Source of the DNA: Ktedonobacter sp. SOSP1-85
GTDB lineage: Bacteria > Chloroflexota > Ktedonobacteria > Ktedonobacterales > Ktedonobacteraceae
Reading direction: 5' to 3'
Length of the DNA: 64,000 nt
Assembly: GCF_016587415.1 (NCBI RefSeq)
Contig: NZ_BNJI01000003.1
Location: 868,001 to 932,000, forward strand
A program made the position numbers and the translations under genes. The notes under the pieces were generated by a model that did not search any database, had not been told where the DNA came from, and saw only the letters and a program-made list of their open reading frames with translations. Shown piece after piece: positions 1 to 8,596 of this stretch; position 1 is the first letter of the stretch, and each line of letters opens with the position of its first letter.

Positions 1-233
1 TGAGTGCGTTCCCACGAAGCATCACTGCTGAGCGTCCAAGGCGTGCGAATGCCCATCCAGAAATTCCGACGCAGTTTGCCAAGATAGTTGCCTGTGAAGA
101 TGAACAGCCCGCCAAGTCCCAACGAGATGAAAAAGCTTATGTCGAGGTTCATTCCCAGGTTGTTCGCCGTTGCAATGGCCTGGACCAGGAGCAGCACCAC
201 GATACTGCCCATGAAAAGGAGACCTGTACTAGG
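1..233 (-). pseudogene. sdpI: C-terminal fragment of SdpI-like membrane protein, cut off by IS607
   Basis: Reading the minus strand from about 233 down to the window edge gives an open frame with a hydrophobic helix followed by NYLGKLRRNFWMGIRTPWTL. That is the hallmark C-terminal motif of the SdpI immunity/signal protein family (asparagine-tyrosine then GIRTPWTLSS). The matching N-terminal half with the DUF1648 segment lies at 2178-2648 on the same strand, on the far side of the IS607 element, so I infer that one sdpI gene was split by the insertion. The 3' end runs off the left edge. SdpI proteins sit in the membrane and, in Bacillus, give immunity to the SdpC toxin while sequestering the ArsR-type repressor SdpR. 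Confidence 0.75.
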
Positions 234-271
234 TATTGACAACGTGTACGAAAGTGAGCTAAAATCATTAC

Positions 272-901
272 ATGTACTCAGTAGCACAGTTTGCCAAGCA
301 GGTGGGCGTCAGCGTGAAAACCTTGCAGCGCTGGGATCGGGAAGGCCGTCTCAAAGCGAAACGAACCCTTTCTGGGCGGCGCTACTATGATGAGGCCGAT
401 CTGGCTACGGCGCTCAACCTTCCTCAACGGCCAGCCATCCGCCGAACGGTGGCCTATTGCCGGGTGTCGAGCCCTGCTCAACGGCCGGATTTACAGAACC
501 AACGGGCCGCCTTAGAGCGTTACGCCGTTTCCAAGCCACTGGTGGTGGATGAGTGGATCATGGAAATCGGGGGCGGCCTCAATTTTGAGCGCAAACAGTT
601 TCTCAGGCTTGTAGACGCCATTGTCGAGGGAGAGGTTTCGTGCCTGCTCATCGCCCATGAGGATCGGCTGGCTCGCTTTGGCTTTGCTCTGCTCAAGCAT
701 CTGTGCGAGACTCACCACACGGAATTGGTCGTGATGAACACCGAGACGCTCTCGCCCGAACAAGAGGTAGTGCAGGACTTGATGAGTATTGTCCACGGTT
801 TTAGCTCACGCTTGTATGGCCTCAGGACGTACCGCAAAGCCTTAGAGGAAGCGCTCAAGGATGAAAACCGCGCACAAGATCCGGATGAATCCCACCCCTG
901 A
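272..901 (+). CDS. tnpA: IS607-family serine recombinase (transposase TnpA)
   Basis: This 209-residue protein begins with a MerR-like helix-turn-helix (about residues 3-48; SVAQFAKQVGVSVKTLQRW). A small serine-recombinase domain follows, whose start VAYCRVSS (about 60-67) carries the probable nucleophile Ser66. Later motifs include the acidic/arginine patch LLIAHEDRLARFG. The length and domain order match IS607 TnpA, which cuts and rejoins DNA through a phosphoserine bond and needs little target specificity. Its 3' end overlaps the downstream tnpB start (861) by 41 bases, the usual arrangement in this family. The frame looks intact, so this enzyme could still be active. Confidence 0.9.
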   Translation: MYSVAQFAKQVGVSVKTLQRWDREGRLKAKRTLSGRRYYDEADLATALNLPQRPAIRRTVAYCRVSSPAQRPDLQNQRAALERYAVSKPLVVDEWIMEIGGGLNFERKQFLRLVDAIVEGEVSCLLIAHEDRLARFGFALLKHLCETHHTELVVMNTETLSPEQEVVQDLMSIVHGFSSRLYGLRTYRKALEEALKDENRAQDPDESHP

Positions 902-2155
902 ACAGGTGGAGTATCTCAAACGAGCCTGTGGCACCAGACGTTTTATCTACAACTGGGGACGGGAACAATGGGAGAAGCAGTATCAGGCGTATAAAGCTGA
1001 GCAGGAAAGCGTTCCCGAAGAGCAGCGCGTGCTCACGCCTCCCAATGCGTTCGCGCTCAAAAAACAGTTCCACCAGATTCGGGAACAAGACTATCCTTGG
1101 ACCTACCAGGTCACCAAATGTGTCGTAGAGGGAGCCTTCGACGACCTCAAGAAAGCGTATGACAACTTCTTTGCAGGCCGAGCGAACTACCCGCAGTACG
1201 AGAAAAAGGGGAAGTCGCACGAGTCGTTCTATCTCTCCAACGATAAATTCACCTTGGGGAGCCATTGGATCTCGATCCCCGGGCTTGGTCGCTTCATCCT
1301 CGATCAACGCCAAACGAAGAAGGACCGAGGCAAGCTGCTGCGCAAGCTTGGAACGGTCAATCTGGCAGAAAAGCTGCGCTTTGTCGAAAAGGGGAAGGCA
1401 AGCGTTCCCACGAAGAAACGCAACCAGCGCAAGCAGGTCGTGTGCGAACGAGTCAAGATTCTGGGGGGACCGTCAGCTGTGAAGCAGGCCACTGGTACGT
1501 CTCCATTCAAGTAGACATCACACGGGAGCGTCCCAAAGCTCCCGAACCAGTGGTGGGGGTGGATGTGGGCTTGAAGCAAGCTGCTGTGGTGAGCGATGGA
1601 CGCAGGCTTGAGAACCAAAGGCCATTAGCGCTCCATCTCAAGAAACTCGGCAAGCTGCAACGCAAGCTGTCAAAGAAACAGAAGACGAAAGACCTTCAAA
1701 CCAAGCGAACCGTATTTAGCAAGCAGTATGAGAAGCAACGACTCAAGGTCGCGCGCAAGCATCAGCAGATCGCCAACATCCGGCGGGATGTCCAGCACAA
1801 GTTCACGACCGAACTGGCGCGAACCTGTGGGGCCATCGGCATCGAAGACCTCAACATCCTGGGGATGATGGCCAACCGGAAGCTCTCGCGTGCCGTGGCC
1901 GATGCCGCGATGGGGCAACTGTTGCAGTTTTTGAAGACCAAAGTGGCCAACGCCGGGGGCGATCTCTTCATCGCCTCGCGCTGGTTTGCTTCGACCAAAC
2001 GCTGTTCGTGCTGTGGGCAGGTCAAAAAGCGCATGCCGCTCAAACACCGCACCTATGAGTGCCTGGCCTGTGAACTGGTCATCGATCGGGATCTCAATGC
2101 CGCCTTAAATTTGCTGTGGTTCGCAACACAACAGCTTCGCCAGCTTCACGCGTAA
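861..2155 (+). pseudogene. tnpB: TnpB (IS607 type) with a -1 frameshift at a G6 run
   Basis: Two overlapping frames together make a full TnpB RNA-guided nuclease. The first (861-1514) holds the N-terminal domain ending ...VKILGG. The second, from about 1463, continues TVSCEAGHWYVSI, then RuvC-I (GVDVGLKQAAV), RuvC-II (IGIEDLNILGMM), a Cys4 zinc ribbon (CSCCGQ...CLACEL) and RuvC-III (IDRDLNAALNLL) to the stop at 2155. The frame changes inside GGGGGG at 1463-1468. One extra G would restore it, so this is either a 1-base loss (or assembly error) or slippage, since G GGG GGA has the form of a -1 slippery heptamer. The catalytic residues are all present in the combined frame. Confidence 0.8.
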
Positions 2156-2177
2156 TGCTGGCCGTCCTGGAGAGTGG

Positions 2178-2648
2178 CTACCGCCGGACGTAAAATGCCT
2201 GGGGAGTTGATGTGAGACCGAAACGGGAGGGCCGATCCAAAGGTTCCCGTGCGCTGGCTATCGACGATGAAGCAGGAAGAACTGACCGCTTGAGGGTGAG
2301 TTCGCGCACTTTCGAGTATGAGAAAGGTAGCAGGCTACGCCACTGGACATTGGTGGCCTCGTCAATACGACTGCCCAGATGGGGACCGGTAGCCTGACGT
2401 ACTCGCAGGAACCAGACCAGCAGGCTGATACCTGGGAAAAGAAACGTCGCCATCCATTTCGGCCCATAGCTATTGGCATGTCCGCCGCTCCAATGAATAG
2501 GCACTGTTGCGGGTAAGAACGGGTACGCGAAAAGCGCGATCAGCAGTTGAAGAACGATAATTGCCCAGATCAACATATTGGTCGAGTTGCGCCACCCGGG
2601 ATTGGGGCGTGGTAGGATTTTGTCACTGGTGCGACTGGGATTATTCAT
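2178..2648 (-). pseudogene. sdpI: N-terminal part of SdpI-like membrane protein (DUF1648), interrupted by IS607
   Basis: The gene starts at ATG 2648, overlapping the stop of the upstream arsR gene by 8 bases (translational coupling). The first ~83 residues are genuine: a basic N-terminus, a membrane helix (about 25-45, MLIWAIIVLQLLIALFAYPF), then TVPIHWSGGHANSYGPKW, the DUF1648 signature of SdpI, and a second helix. After about residue 83 (position ~2399) the sequence loses all family resemblance and ends at 2178 in element-derived DNA. The C-terminal half is found beyond the IS607 element at 1-233. The product, if made, would be a truncated, probably non-functional membrane protein. Confidence 0.75.
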
Positions 2649-2994
2649 GCGTTTTCTCCAGAGGTTGGTCAGAACAAGGTTCCTCTTCGGTGGTGAAGAG
2701 TGTTTCATCCTGTAAATCGGCGGGAACGTGCATGTTCCCAAACCAGCCAAGAACCTCCATCATGAGATCTTGAAAAACGGTGGTATTCAACGAGTAGACC
2801 TGAAATTGCCCGCGGCGTTCAACACGCACCAGGTTTGCCAATTTAAGGATGGTCAAATGATGCGAGAGAAGTGATCGGGTAACGCCAGCCTGCTCTGCGA
2901 GATCTCCCACTGTATGTGCTCCCTCCCGCAGACACTTTAAAATTCTCCGACGTGTGGGGTCAGCGATCGCCTTGTATGCTTCTTGCATCTCCAT
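2641..2994 (-). CDS. ArsR-family transcriptional regulator (SdpR-like)
   Basis: This is a 117-residue winged-helix repressor. YKAIADPTRRRILKCL (about residues 6-21) and the recognition helix region AGVTRSLLSHHLTILKLANLV (about 37-57) are typical ArsR/SmtB family segments. There is no CxC metal-binding motif, so metal sensing is unlikely. The resemblance to SdpR and the coupled downstream sdpI argue for an autorepressor whose activity is relieved when SdpI binds a signal. The 38-bp palindrome upstream (3018-3055) is a plausible operator. The gene ends within the start of sdpI, so both are probably one mRNA. The frame is intact although the partner gene is broken. Confidence 0.88.
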   Translation of the reverse strand: MEMQEAYKAIADPTRRRILKCLREGAHTVGDLAEQAGVTRSLLSHHLTILKLANLVRVERRGQFQVYSLNTTVFQDLMMEVLGWFGNMHVPADLQDETLFTTEEEPCSDQPLEKTHE

Positions 2995-3017
2995 GCATTC
3001 CTTTTCTCATTGAGAGG

Positions 3018-3055
3018 CCTGCTAGTATTTCAATATATATTGAAATACTAGCAGG
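3018..3055. promoter_or_regulatory. 38-bp perfect palindrome, likely ArsR operator
   Basis: The segment is a perfect inverted repeat: 19 bases starting CCTGCTAGTATTTCAATAT mirrored without a loop. It lies 24 bases upstream of the ArsR start codon. The inner core ATTTCAATATATATTGAAAT has the AT-rich ATA-centred symmetry commonly bound by ArsR/SmtB dimers. The size (two to three dimer footprints) and position suggest autorepression. This is inference from position and symmetry. Confidence 0.6.
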
Positions 3056-3356
3056 TCAGGGTGAGAAGGTCAAGAGGCAAGACTTACGCGCCGTCATGCT
3101 GAAGACGCGCCCTGACTGGAATCTCTTTACCCTCACCCAGTCCTACTTTTAAGCCAAAACTTATCCTTTTCTAAACAGGTACTCAGGCATTCGTGCATCT
3201 TATCGGATAGTTAACTCGTGTCCATAGTAGAAAAAGTTGCATCATCTATTACAAGGTATCATCTATGATTACATTTGTAACCCGAGAAATATTTGAGAGG
3301 CCAGCATATATTCGCCTTCTCGCGAATTCCTCGGATAAGTCGAAAGGGGTAACATC

Positions 3357-3524
3357 ATGATTGGTAGCATTCTCTGGGCCGCCGTGGTCATTCTCTTTGT
3401 TCTGTGGCTGCTTGGTTTCGTCTTGCACATCGCAGGTGGCTTGATTCACCTGCTACTGGTGATTGCCGTCATCGTGGCCCTGTACAATCTCTTCGTGGCT
3501 GGCCGTTCACGCCGCACCATTTAG
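3357..3524 (+). CDS. Small Lmo0937-like membrane protein (DUF5670 type)
   Basis: A 55-codon gene starts at ATG 3357 behind AAAGGGG. The product MIGSILWAAVVILFVLWLLG continues FVLHIAGGLIHLLLVIAVIV, giving two short hydrophobic helices around a glycine/histidine turn, then a basic tail (GRSRRTI). This pattern (ILWxxxVILxVLWLLGFxLHIxGGxIHLLLVIA) is the very common lmo0937-type small membrane protein, usually linked to envelope stress but without an established biochemical role. It stands alone and is followed by a strong hairpin at 3579-3622. Confidence 0.85.
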   Translation: MIGSILWAAVVILFVLWLLGFVLHIAGGLIHLLLVIAVIVALYNLFVAGRSRRTI

Positions 3525-3578
3525 CCTGCAACTACTCAGCAGAGCAGGAAAAGCCTTTCTGGTGATATAGGCTTGCAG

Positions 3579-3622
3579 AGAGAACCCATCGCACGCATCT
3601 TATGCTCGATGGGTTCTCTTTG
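3579..3622 (+). terminator. Hairpin terminator after the small membrane protein gene
   Basis: AGAGAACCCATCG at 3579 pairs with CGATGGGTTCTCT at about 3607-3619, across a 15-base loop, and is followed by TTT. It lies 55 bases after the small gene's stop and is read most naturally on the plus strand. Confidence 0.7.
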
Positions 3623-3699
3623 CTGCATATATAAATTCTCACACGCAAAATTTCGGCACGCTCCTCAAATTCTTTTCGCATAGAACTACTTCATGCAAC

Positions 3700-3743
3700 A
3701 AAGGGGAGGAGAGGATGCAAATTGCACCCTCTCCTCCCCTTTT
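3700..3743 (-). terminator. Long hairpin terminator of substrate-binding gene 1
   Basis: An inverted repeat AAAGGGGAGGAGAGG.../...CCTCTCCTCCCCTTT, with one mismatch near the loop, is flanked by T- and A-rich bases. It sits just beyond the stop of the minus-strand gene at 3792. Close relatives follow the other two tandem paralogues (6101-6146 and 8494-8554), so it was copied together with the genes. Confidence 0.75.
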
Positions 3744-3791
3744 ATCGAGCACACGTGAATGGTTATCACGCACCCTCTACACTACACGAGC

Positions 3792-5543
3792 TTATTTGTA
3801 CGCGTTTGTGTTGGCGCAGGCAGGATCGCTGGACTTGTAGATCTTAGCCCAGTCTCCAGGAGGAGTCAGATCCTGAGCGTTATCCACAACACCTTGAACA
3901 CATGTCTTAAGGACATAGACCGTGGTACGCTGATCGAAGGGAATCCAGGCTGCATCATCGACAAGTTGCTGCTCAATCTGGTTATACTGGGCGATACGCT
4001 CTGTGGCATTCTGATTGACATCAGCTTTCAACATGAGCTCCTGAGTCTGCTGCTGGACACTGAGATCCTTCGCTTTACCCATACCGTAGTTGTTCTCGTT
4101 GTTGGTCGAGCCCTTACCAAAGAGCAGGGTCAGCCAGTCCTGAGGATCGGGATAGTCCGCGATCCAGGCAGCGGCCCACATCTGCAATTTGTCATTACCT
4201 ACGGTACCCGATTCATCGGCGAGGCGCTTGTTGAAGTCCTCGTCGTTGATGGTTACGTTAACGCCCAGAGTGTCTTTCCACTGCTGCTGCGCGAACTCGA
4301 AGAGGTTCTTAGAGGTCTGAGAACCTCCAGTTGCCACCGTCATGGTAATGGCGGGGAAGTTGGCAGTCGTGTAGCCTTCCTCTTGCATGCCTTCCTGGAA
4401 GAGCTGCTTGGCCAGGGTCTTATCGCCCTTAGTGCTGGTTACACCACCGGGAGCCTTCAGGTTGGGATTGTAGCCAGGCATACCCTGGGGCACGATATGG
4501 TTAGTCGCCAAACGCACGCCCTTGGTAATGCTCTTCTCAATCGCACTCTTGTCGACGGAGAGCGCAAAGGCCTGGCGGATCTTGACGTTATTGAAAGGCT
4601 TGGTCAGCCAGTTCATGGTAAAGTAGTCGATAGCCAGCTGAGGAGCCTGGCGGAACTGCTTGTTGGCCAGAGCACGCGCCTCATCCAGGTTGGGGGTTGG
4701 CACGCCAGCCTGGTCCAGCTGATTGGTCTTGTAAGCTTTGTAAGCTGTCTGCGGGTCTTTGTAGAACGCGTACACGACCTTCTTCAGCTGTGGCTTGCTA
4801 CCCCAGTAGTTAGAATTGGGTACAAAGCTGACATACTTGCCAGAGTTGTGCTGGTCCAGTTTGAAGGGGCCAGAGCAACCACCCTCGCTCAGATGCTTCA
4901 GGAAATCGGTATCGCCATACTTCTCTACAAAGCTTTTCTCTACGACATAGGAGGTCGAGTAGGTCAGCGCCTGCAAGAAGTACTGGGCATTGCTATTGGC
5001 CACAATCTTAACTGTTGTGGGATCGACAGCAAAGATGCTATCGCCAATCAGTGTGGGGACCTTGCCCGCAAAACGCTTGTCCGAGTCTTTAATAAGCCCC
5101 AGATAGGAGGGCGCAACCGTCGACTTCAGCGAAGGCTTGAGCGCGCGGTCAATGCTATAGACCACGTCATCAGCGGTAATGGGGTTGCCATCGCTGAACT
5201 TGAGATTAGGACGCAGAGTAAAGGTCCAGGTCAAACCATCACTAGACTGTTTCCAGGACTGAGCCAGTTCGCCATAGACCTTCAGGTTGTCGTCGAGCTG
5301 GACCAAGCCCGTGAACATCATGTCAAGAGCAGTGATAGAAGCCGAGTCGGTCGAAAGCGCGGGATCAAGCGTCGCGACATCCGATAGACCACTCAAAGGG
5401 ATGACATAAATTTGCTTGTCATCAGATAGTTTGCCACCAGTTGTGTTACCACCCGAGCTGCCACCGCATGCTGCAACGAGCACGGCGAGCAGAGTCAGGA
5501 GCAACGGCAAAAAGAGTGTCACACGTTTCTTGCCAGACTGCAT
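3792..5543 (-). CDS. Family-5 ABC transporter substrate-binding lipoprotein (OppA-like), copy 1
   Basis: This is a peptide/nickel-type extracellular solute-binding protein (SBP_bac_5). I choose the ATG at 5543 (MQSGKKR...) because AAGGAG lies about 9 bases ahead; an upstream TTG at 5573 has no such site. Residues 1-26 form a lipoprotein signal ending LVAAC, so Cys is lipidated and the protein is tethered outside the membrane. Family marks include LAQSWKQSSDGLTWTFTLRP, LKFSDGNPITADDVVYSIDRAL, IRQAFALSVDK and AAWIADYPDPQDWLTLLF. The ligand is unknown, probably an oligopeptide. No permease or ATPase gene is nearby, so it must share a transporter encoded elsewhere or act as a sensor. Confidence 0.92.
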   Translation of the reverse strand: MQSGKKRVTLFLPLLLTLLAVLVAACGGSSGGNTTGGKLSDDKQIYVIPLSGLSDVATLDPALSTDSASITALDMMFTGLVQLDDNLKVYGELAQSWKQSSDGLTWTFTLRPNLKFSDGNPITADDVVYSIDRALKPSLKSTVAPSYLGLIKDSDKRFAGKVPTLIGDSIFAVDPTTVKIVANSNAQYFLQALTYSTSYVVEKSFVEKYGDTDFLKHLSEGGCSGPFKLDQHNSGKYVSFVPNSNYWGSKPQLKKVVYAFYKDPQTAYKAYKTNQLDQAGVPTPNLDEARALANKQFRQAPQLAIDYFTMNWLTKPFNNVKIRQAFALSVDKSAIEKSITKGVRLATNHIVPQGMPGYNPNLKAPGGVTSTKGDKTLAKQLFQEGMQEEGYTTANFPAITMTVATGGSQTSKNLFEFAQQQWKDTLGVNVTINDEDFNKRLADESGTVGNDKLQMWAAAWIADYPDPQDWLTLLFGKGSTNNENNYGMGKAKDLSVQQQTQELMLKADVNQNATERIAQYNQIEQQLVDDAAWIPFDQRTTVYVLKTCVQGVVDNAQDLTPPGDWAKIYKSSDPACANTNAYK

Positions 5544-5551
5544 CAAGTACA

Positions 5552-6021
5552 TTCTCCTTAGAAAAGCATACAAGGACCATGTTTTGCTGAGATAGTGAAG
5601 AGTATTATCGCCGCTTAAATTATCTTTTCCCGGTGATAAACCAATTCATCGCTAAAACTCTTCTCTATCTACAAACATGTAAATATCGCTGCCACTATGC
5701 GAGACAAACATAGACAAGAAAATCCGTCTTTCTTGCCCCTCACCATTTTCATATCCTTAGAAAGGGATACTACATTTACACAGCGTAATATATATACGCC
5801 ACGAGTTTGTATAATCTCTCGCACAAATCCCCAAAAATCAAATTTCATTCTCTCTAATAACGTATCTAGCTTTGTCTTCCATCAAGTTATCTATAATATA
5901 AAATATAAAGGTAATATAATATCAAGTACCTATGCAATCAAACCATCTCATTAACAATTATTAATGTGTTATCAGATCTGCGCTTCCATTTTTTAACAAT
6001 TTCATGCTTAAATACTTTAAA
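5552..6021. repeat. Duplicated upstream region of substrate-binding gene 1
   Basis: This AT-rich, non-coding stretch upstream of copy 1 is almost identical to 7957-8422 upstream of copy 2, including long runs with no differences. It shows that a unit of about 2.4 kb (gene, promoter and terminator) was duplicated in tandem. The short ORFs visible in it have no family resemblance and are not supported as genes. Confidence 0.85.
5748..5820 (-). promoter_or_regulatory. Conserved promoter/operator block of binding-protein gene 1
   Basis: A block running from TTCATATCCTTA through TATATATACGCCA to TTTGTATAATCTCTC is conserved upstream of all three tandem paralogues (also 8150-8221 and 10581-10654), including the third copy whose surrounding DNA has otherwise diverged. 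Conservation over diverged flanks points to a shared promoter or regulator site. It lies about 200 bases ahead of the start codon, so a long leader is implied. Confidence 0.55.
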
Positions 6022-6100
6022 TTTGAGATATATTTACATCCAGAAGCCTTGTACAAACCTGCATCACAAGCGCATTTTACAGAGCACTATTCCACAATAA

Positions 6101-6146
6101 AGAGAAGAGGAGAGGGTGCAATCTGCACCCTCTCCTCTTCTCTTTT
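6101..6146 (-). terminator. Long hairpin terminator of substrate-binding gene 2
   Basis: Twenty bases AGAGAAGAGGAGAGGGTGCA at 6101 are perfectly mirrored at 6124-6143 across a 3-base loop. The hairpin lies just after the stop of the minus-strand gene at 6197 and is related to the hairpins at 3700 and 8494. Confidence 0.75.
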
Positions 6147-6196
6147 GTCAAGCGCATGTAATTGAAATCGTCACATACCCTCTTTGCGATACGAGC

Positions 6197-7948
6197 TTAG
6201 TAAGCGCTCGTGTTGGCGCAGGGGGAATCGCTGGTCTTGTAAATCTTCAACCAGTCCTTAGGAGGAATCTGGTCCTGCGCGTTGTCCACGATACCCTGGA
6301 CACAGGGCTTCAGGACATAGCTCAGGGTACGCTGATCGACAGGCATCCAGGCGACATCATCGACCATCTGCTGCTCGATCTGATTGTACTGAGAAATGCG
6401 CTCGGTGGCATTCTGGTTAACATCAGCTTTCAGCATCAGGTCCTGGATCTGCTTCTGTGTCGCAACGGTCTTGGAAGTCCCCATACCATAGTTGAGTGAG
6501 TTATTGGATGAACCAGCGCCGAAGAGCAGGGTCGTCCAGTCCTCGGGATCAGGATAGTCCGCACCCCAGGCCGCGAACCACATCTGCAGTTTACCATTGC
6601 CTACGGTATTGGAGACATCATCCAGGCGCTTGTTGAAGTCTTCATCGTTGATGGTGACCGTAACGCCCAGAGTATCTTTCCACTGCTGCTGCGCGAACTC
6701 GAAGAGGTTCTTTGCAGACTGTGAGCCACTGCTAGCAACCGTCACTGAGATAGCGGGGAAGTTCGAGAGGGTATAACCCTCTTCCTGCATGCCCTGCTGG
6801 AAGAGTTGCTTGGCCAGGGTCTTATCGCCCTTGGTGCTAGTCACGCCTGCCGGGCCCTTCAGGTCGGGGTTGTAGCCAGGCATACCCTGAGGTATGATAT
6901 GGTTGGTCGCCAAGCGCGCACCCTTGTTGATGCTCTTCTCAATCGCGCTCTTGTCAACGGCGAGAGCAAAGGCCTGGCGGATCTTGATATTGTTGAAGGG
7001 CTTGGCCAGATAGTTCATCGCAAAGTAGTCGATGGTCAGCTGAGGAACCTGGCGAAACTGCTTATTGGGCAGAGCACGCGCCTCATCCAGGTTAGCAGTT
7101 GGCACGCCAGCATTGTCCAGCTGATTGGTCTTGTAAGCTTTGTAGGCCGTCTGCGGGTCTTTGTAGAAGGCGTAGACGACCTTCTTCAGCTGAGCCTTAC
7201 CAGCCCAGTAGCTATTATTGGGAACAAAGCTGACCTGTTTGCCGGACGTGTACTTTTCCAGCTGGTAGGGACCAGAACAGCTACCCTCGCTCAGGTGCTT
7301 CAGAAAATCGGTGTCGCCATACTTCTGGACGAAGCTCTTCTCCACAACATAAGAGGTCGGGTAGGTCAACGCGTCGAGGAAGTATTGCGCATTCTGACTG
7401 GTCACAATCTTGACGGTCGAGGGATCGGGGGCAAAGAGGCTATCATTGATCAGCGTCGGAACCTTGCCCGCGAAACGCTTGTCCGAGTCTTTCACCAGGC
7501 TCAAGTAGGCTGGAGCCACAGTCGACTTCAACTCAGGTTTGAGGGCACGGTCGATGCTGAAGATCACGTCATCAGCAGTGATGGGGTTGCCATCGTTGAA
7601 TTTGATTCCCGGACGCAGTTTGAAGGTCCAGGTCAGGCCATCACTGGAGGTGGTCCAGGACTGAGCCAGTTCGCCATACACCTTCAGATTATCGTCGAGC
7701 TGGACCAGGCCAGTAAACATCAGGTCAATCGCGCCGATCGAGGGGGCGTCGGTCGAGAGCGCGGGATCAAGCGTCGCGAGATCCGACAGGCCGCTCTCGG
7801 GGATGACATAGACCTGCTTGTCATCAGATAGTTTGCTACCAGATGAGCCACTGCCTCCTGAATTGCCACCACATGCCGCGACAAGCACGGCGAGCAGGGT
7901 CAGGAGCAATGGCAAAAAGAGTATCCTACGTTTTTTGCCAGACTGCAT
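6197..7948 (-). CDS. Family-5 ABC transporter substrate-binding lipoprotein, copy 2
   Basis: A tandem paralogue of the gene at 3792-5543, with the same length and the same lipoprotein start (MQSGKKRRILF...LVAACGG). The ATG at 7948 has the same AAGGAG spacing as copy 1. The ligand-cleft signature motifs are kept (FNDGNPITADDVIFSIDRAL, IRQAFALAVDKSAIEKS, AAWGADYPDPEDWTTLLFG). It differs from copy 1 mostly in the middle and C-terminal thirds, and is closer to copy 3 there (for example GTSKTVATQKQIQDLML), which suggests ligand diversification after duplication or gene conversion. The promoter block and terminator are also duplicated. No transporter subunits are adjacent. Confidence 0.92.
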   Translation of the reverse strand: MQSGKKRRILFLPLLLTLLAVLVAACGGNSGGSGSSGSKLSDDKQVYVIPESGLSDLATLDPALSTDAPSIGAIDLMFTGLVQLDDNLKVYGELAQSWTTSSDGLTWTFKLRPGIKFNDGNPITADDVIFSIDRALKPELKSTVAPAYLSLVKDSDKRFAGKVPTLINDSLFAPDPSTVKIVTSQNAQYFLDALTYPTSYVVEKSFVQKYGDTDFLKHLSEGSCSGPYQLEKYTSGKQVSFVPNNSYWAGKAQLKKVVYAFYKDPQTAYKAYKTNQLDNAGVPTANLDEARALPNKQFRQVPQLTIDYFAMNYLAKPFNNIKIRQAFALAVDKSAIEKSINKGARLATNHIIPQGMPGYNPDLKGPAGVTSTKGDKTLAKQLFQQGMQEEGYTLSNFPAISVTVASSGSQSAKNLFEFAQQQWKDTLGVTVTINDEDFNKRLDDVSNTVGNGKLQMWFAAWGADYPDPEDWTTLLFGAGSSNNSLNYGMGTSKTVATQKQIQDLMLKADVNQNATERISQYNQIEQQMVDDVAWMPVDQRTLSYVLKPCVQGIVDNAQDQIPPKDWLKIYKTSDSPCANTSAY

Positions 7949-7956
7949 TAAGTACA

Positions 7957-8422
7957 TTCTCCTTAGAAACGCATACAAGGACCATGATTTGTTGAGATAG
8001 TGAAGAGTATTATCGCCGCTTAAACCATCTTTTCCCGGCTATAAACCAGCTCACCACTGGACCTCTTCTCTACTACAAACAAGTAAATACTGCTGCCGTA
8101 TGCGAGACAAACAAAGACAAGAAAATCCGTCTTTCTTGCCCCCACCTTTCCATATCCTTAGAAATGGATACTACGCTAACACAGCGTAATATATATACGC
8201 CACGAGTTTGTATAATCTCTCGCACAAATCCCCAAAAATCAAATTTCATTCTCTTTAATAACGTATCTAGCTTTGTCTTCCATCAAGTTATCTAGAATAG
8301 AAAATATAAAGGTAATATAATATCAAGTACCTATGCAATCAAACCATCTCATTAACAATTATTAATGTGTTATCAGATCTGCGCTTCCATTTTTTAACAA
8401 TTTCATGCTTAAATACTTTAAA
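7957..8422. repeat. Duplicated upstream region of substrate-binding gene 2
   Basis: The second copy of the AT-rich non-coding block described at 5552-6021. Differences are scattered single bases. The block ends where the sequence turns to the hairpin of copy 3. Confidence 0.85.
8150..8221 (-). promoter_or_regulatory. Conserved promoter/operator block of binding-protein gene 2
   Basis: The same conserved block as at 5748-5820, with the invariant core TATATATACGCCACGAG and TTTGTATAATCTCTC, in the same position relative to the downstream minus-strand gene. Confidence 0.55.
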
Positions 8423-8493
8423 CGCGAGCGATGTTCTCATCCAGAAAGCTCGTATAAATCTGCATCACAGGCTCATTTTACAGAGCACTATTT

Positions 8494-8554
8494 CACGACA
8501 AAAGAGAAGAGGAGAGGATGCAAGTTGCATCCTCTCCTCTTCTCTTTTGTCGTG
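8494..8554 (-). terminator. 61-nt near-perfect hairpin terminator of substrate-binding gene 3
   Basis: Thirty bases (8494-8523) are mirrored by thirty bases (8525-8554) around a single central G. It follows the stop of the gene at 8597 and includes the AGAGAAGAGGAGAGG core shared with the hairpins of copies 1 and 2. Confidence 0.75.
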
Positions 8555-8596
8555 CGCACGTGACTAGTTGTCACATACCTTCTTCGCTACACGAGA

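Larger units (their letters stand above)
234..2395. mobile_element. IS607-family insertion sequence (tnpA + tnpB) inside sdpI
   Basis: The element carries the IS607 gene pair: a small serine recombinase and an overlapping TnpB on the plus strand. It separates two same-strand pieces of sdpI. The left boundary must lie near 225-240, where the SdpI reading frame stops making sense. The right boundary is uncertain (about 2170 to 2400). IS607 elements have no terminal inverted repeats and make no target duplication, so the ends cannot be fixed by eye. The stretch just after tnpB (about 2156-2260) is where a TnpB guide RNA (reRNA) scaffold would be expected, but I did not fold it. Confidence 0.7.

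Noticed and set aside
3759..5387. 542-codon open frame opposite binding-protein gene 1 (and a 341-codon one opposite copy 2)
   Set aside because: Antisense shadow of a strongly biased gene; no recognisable domain, no ribosome site.
5697..5954. 85-codon ORF in the AT-rich gap between binding-protein genes
   Set aside because: Duplicated copy at 8100-8400 does not preserve the frame; composition is that of promoter DNA.
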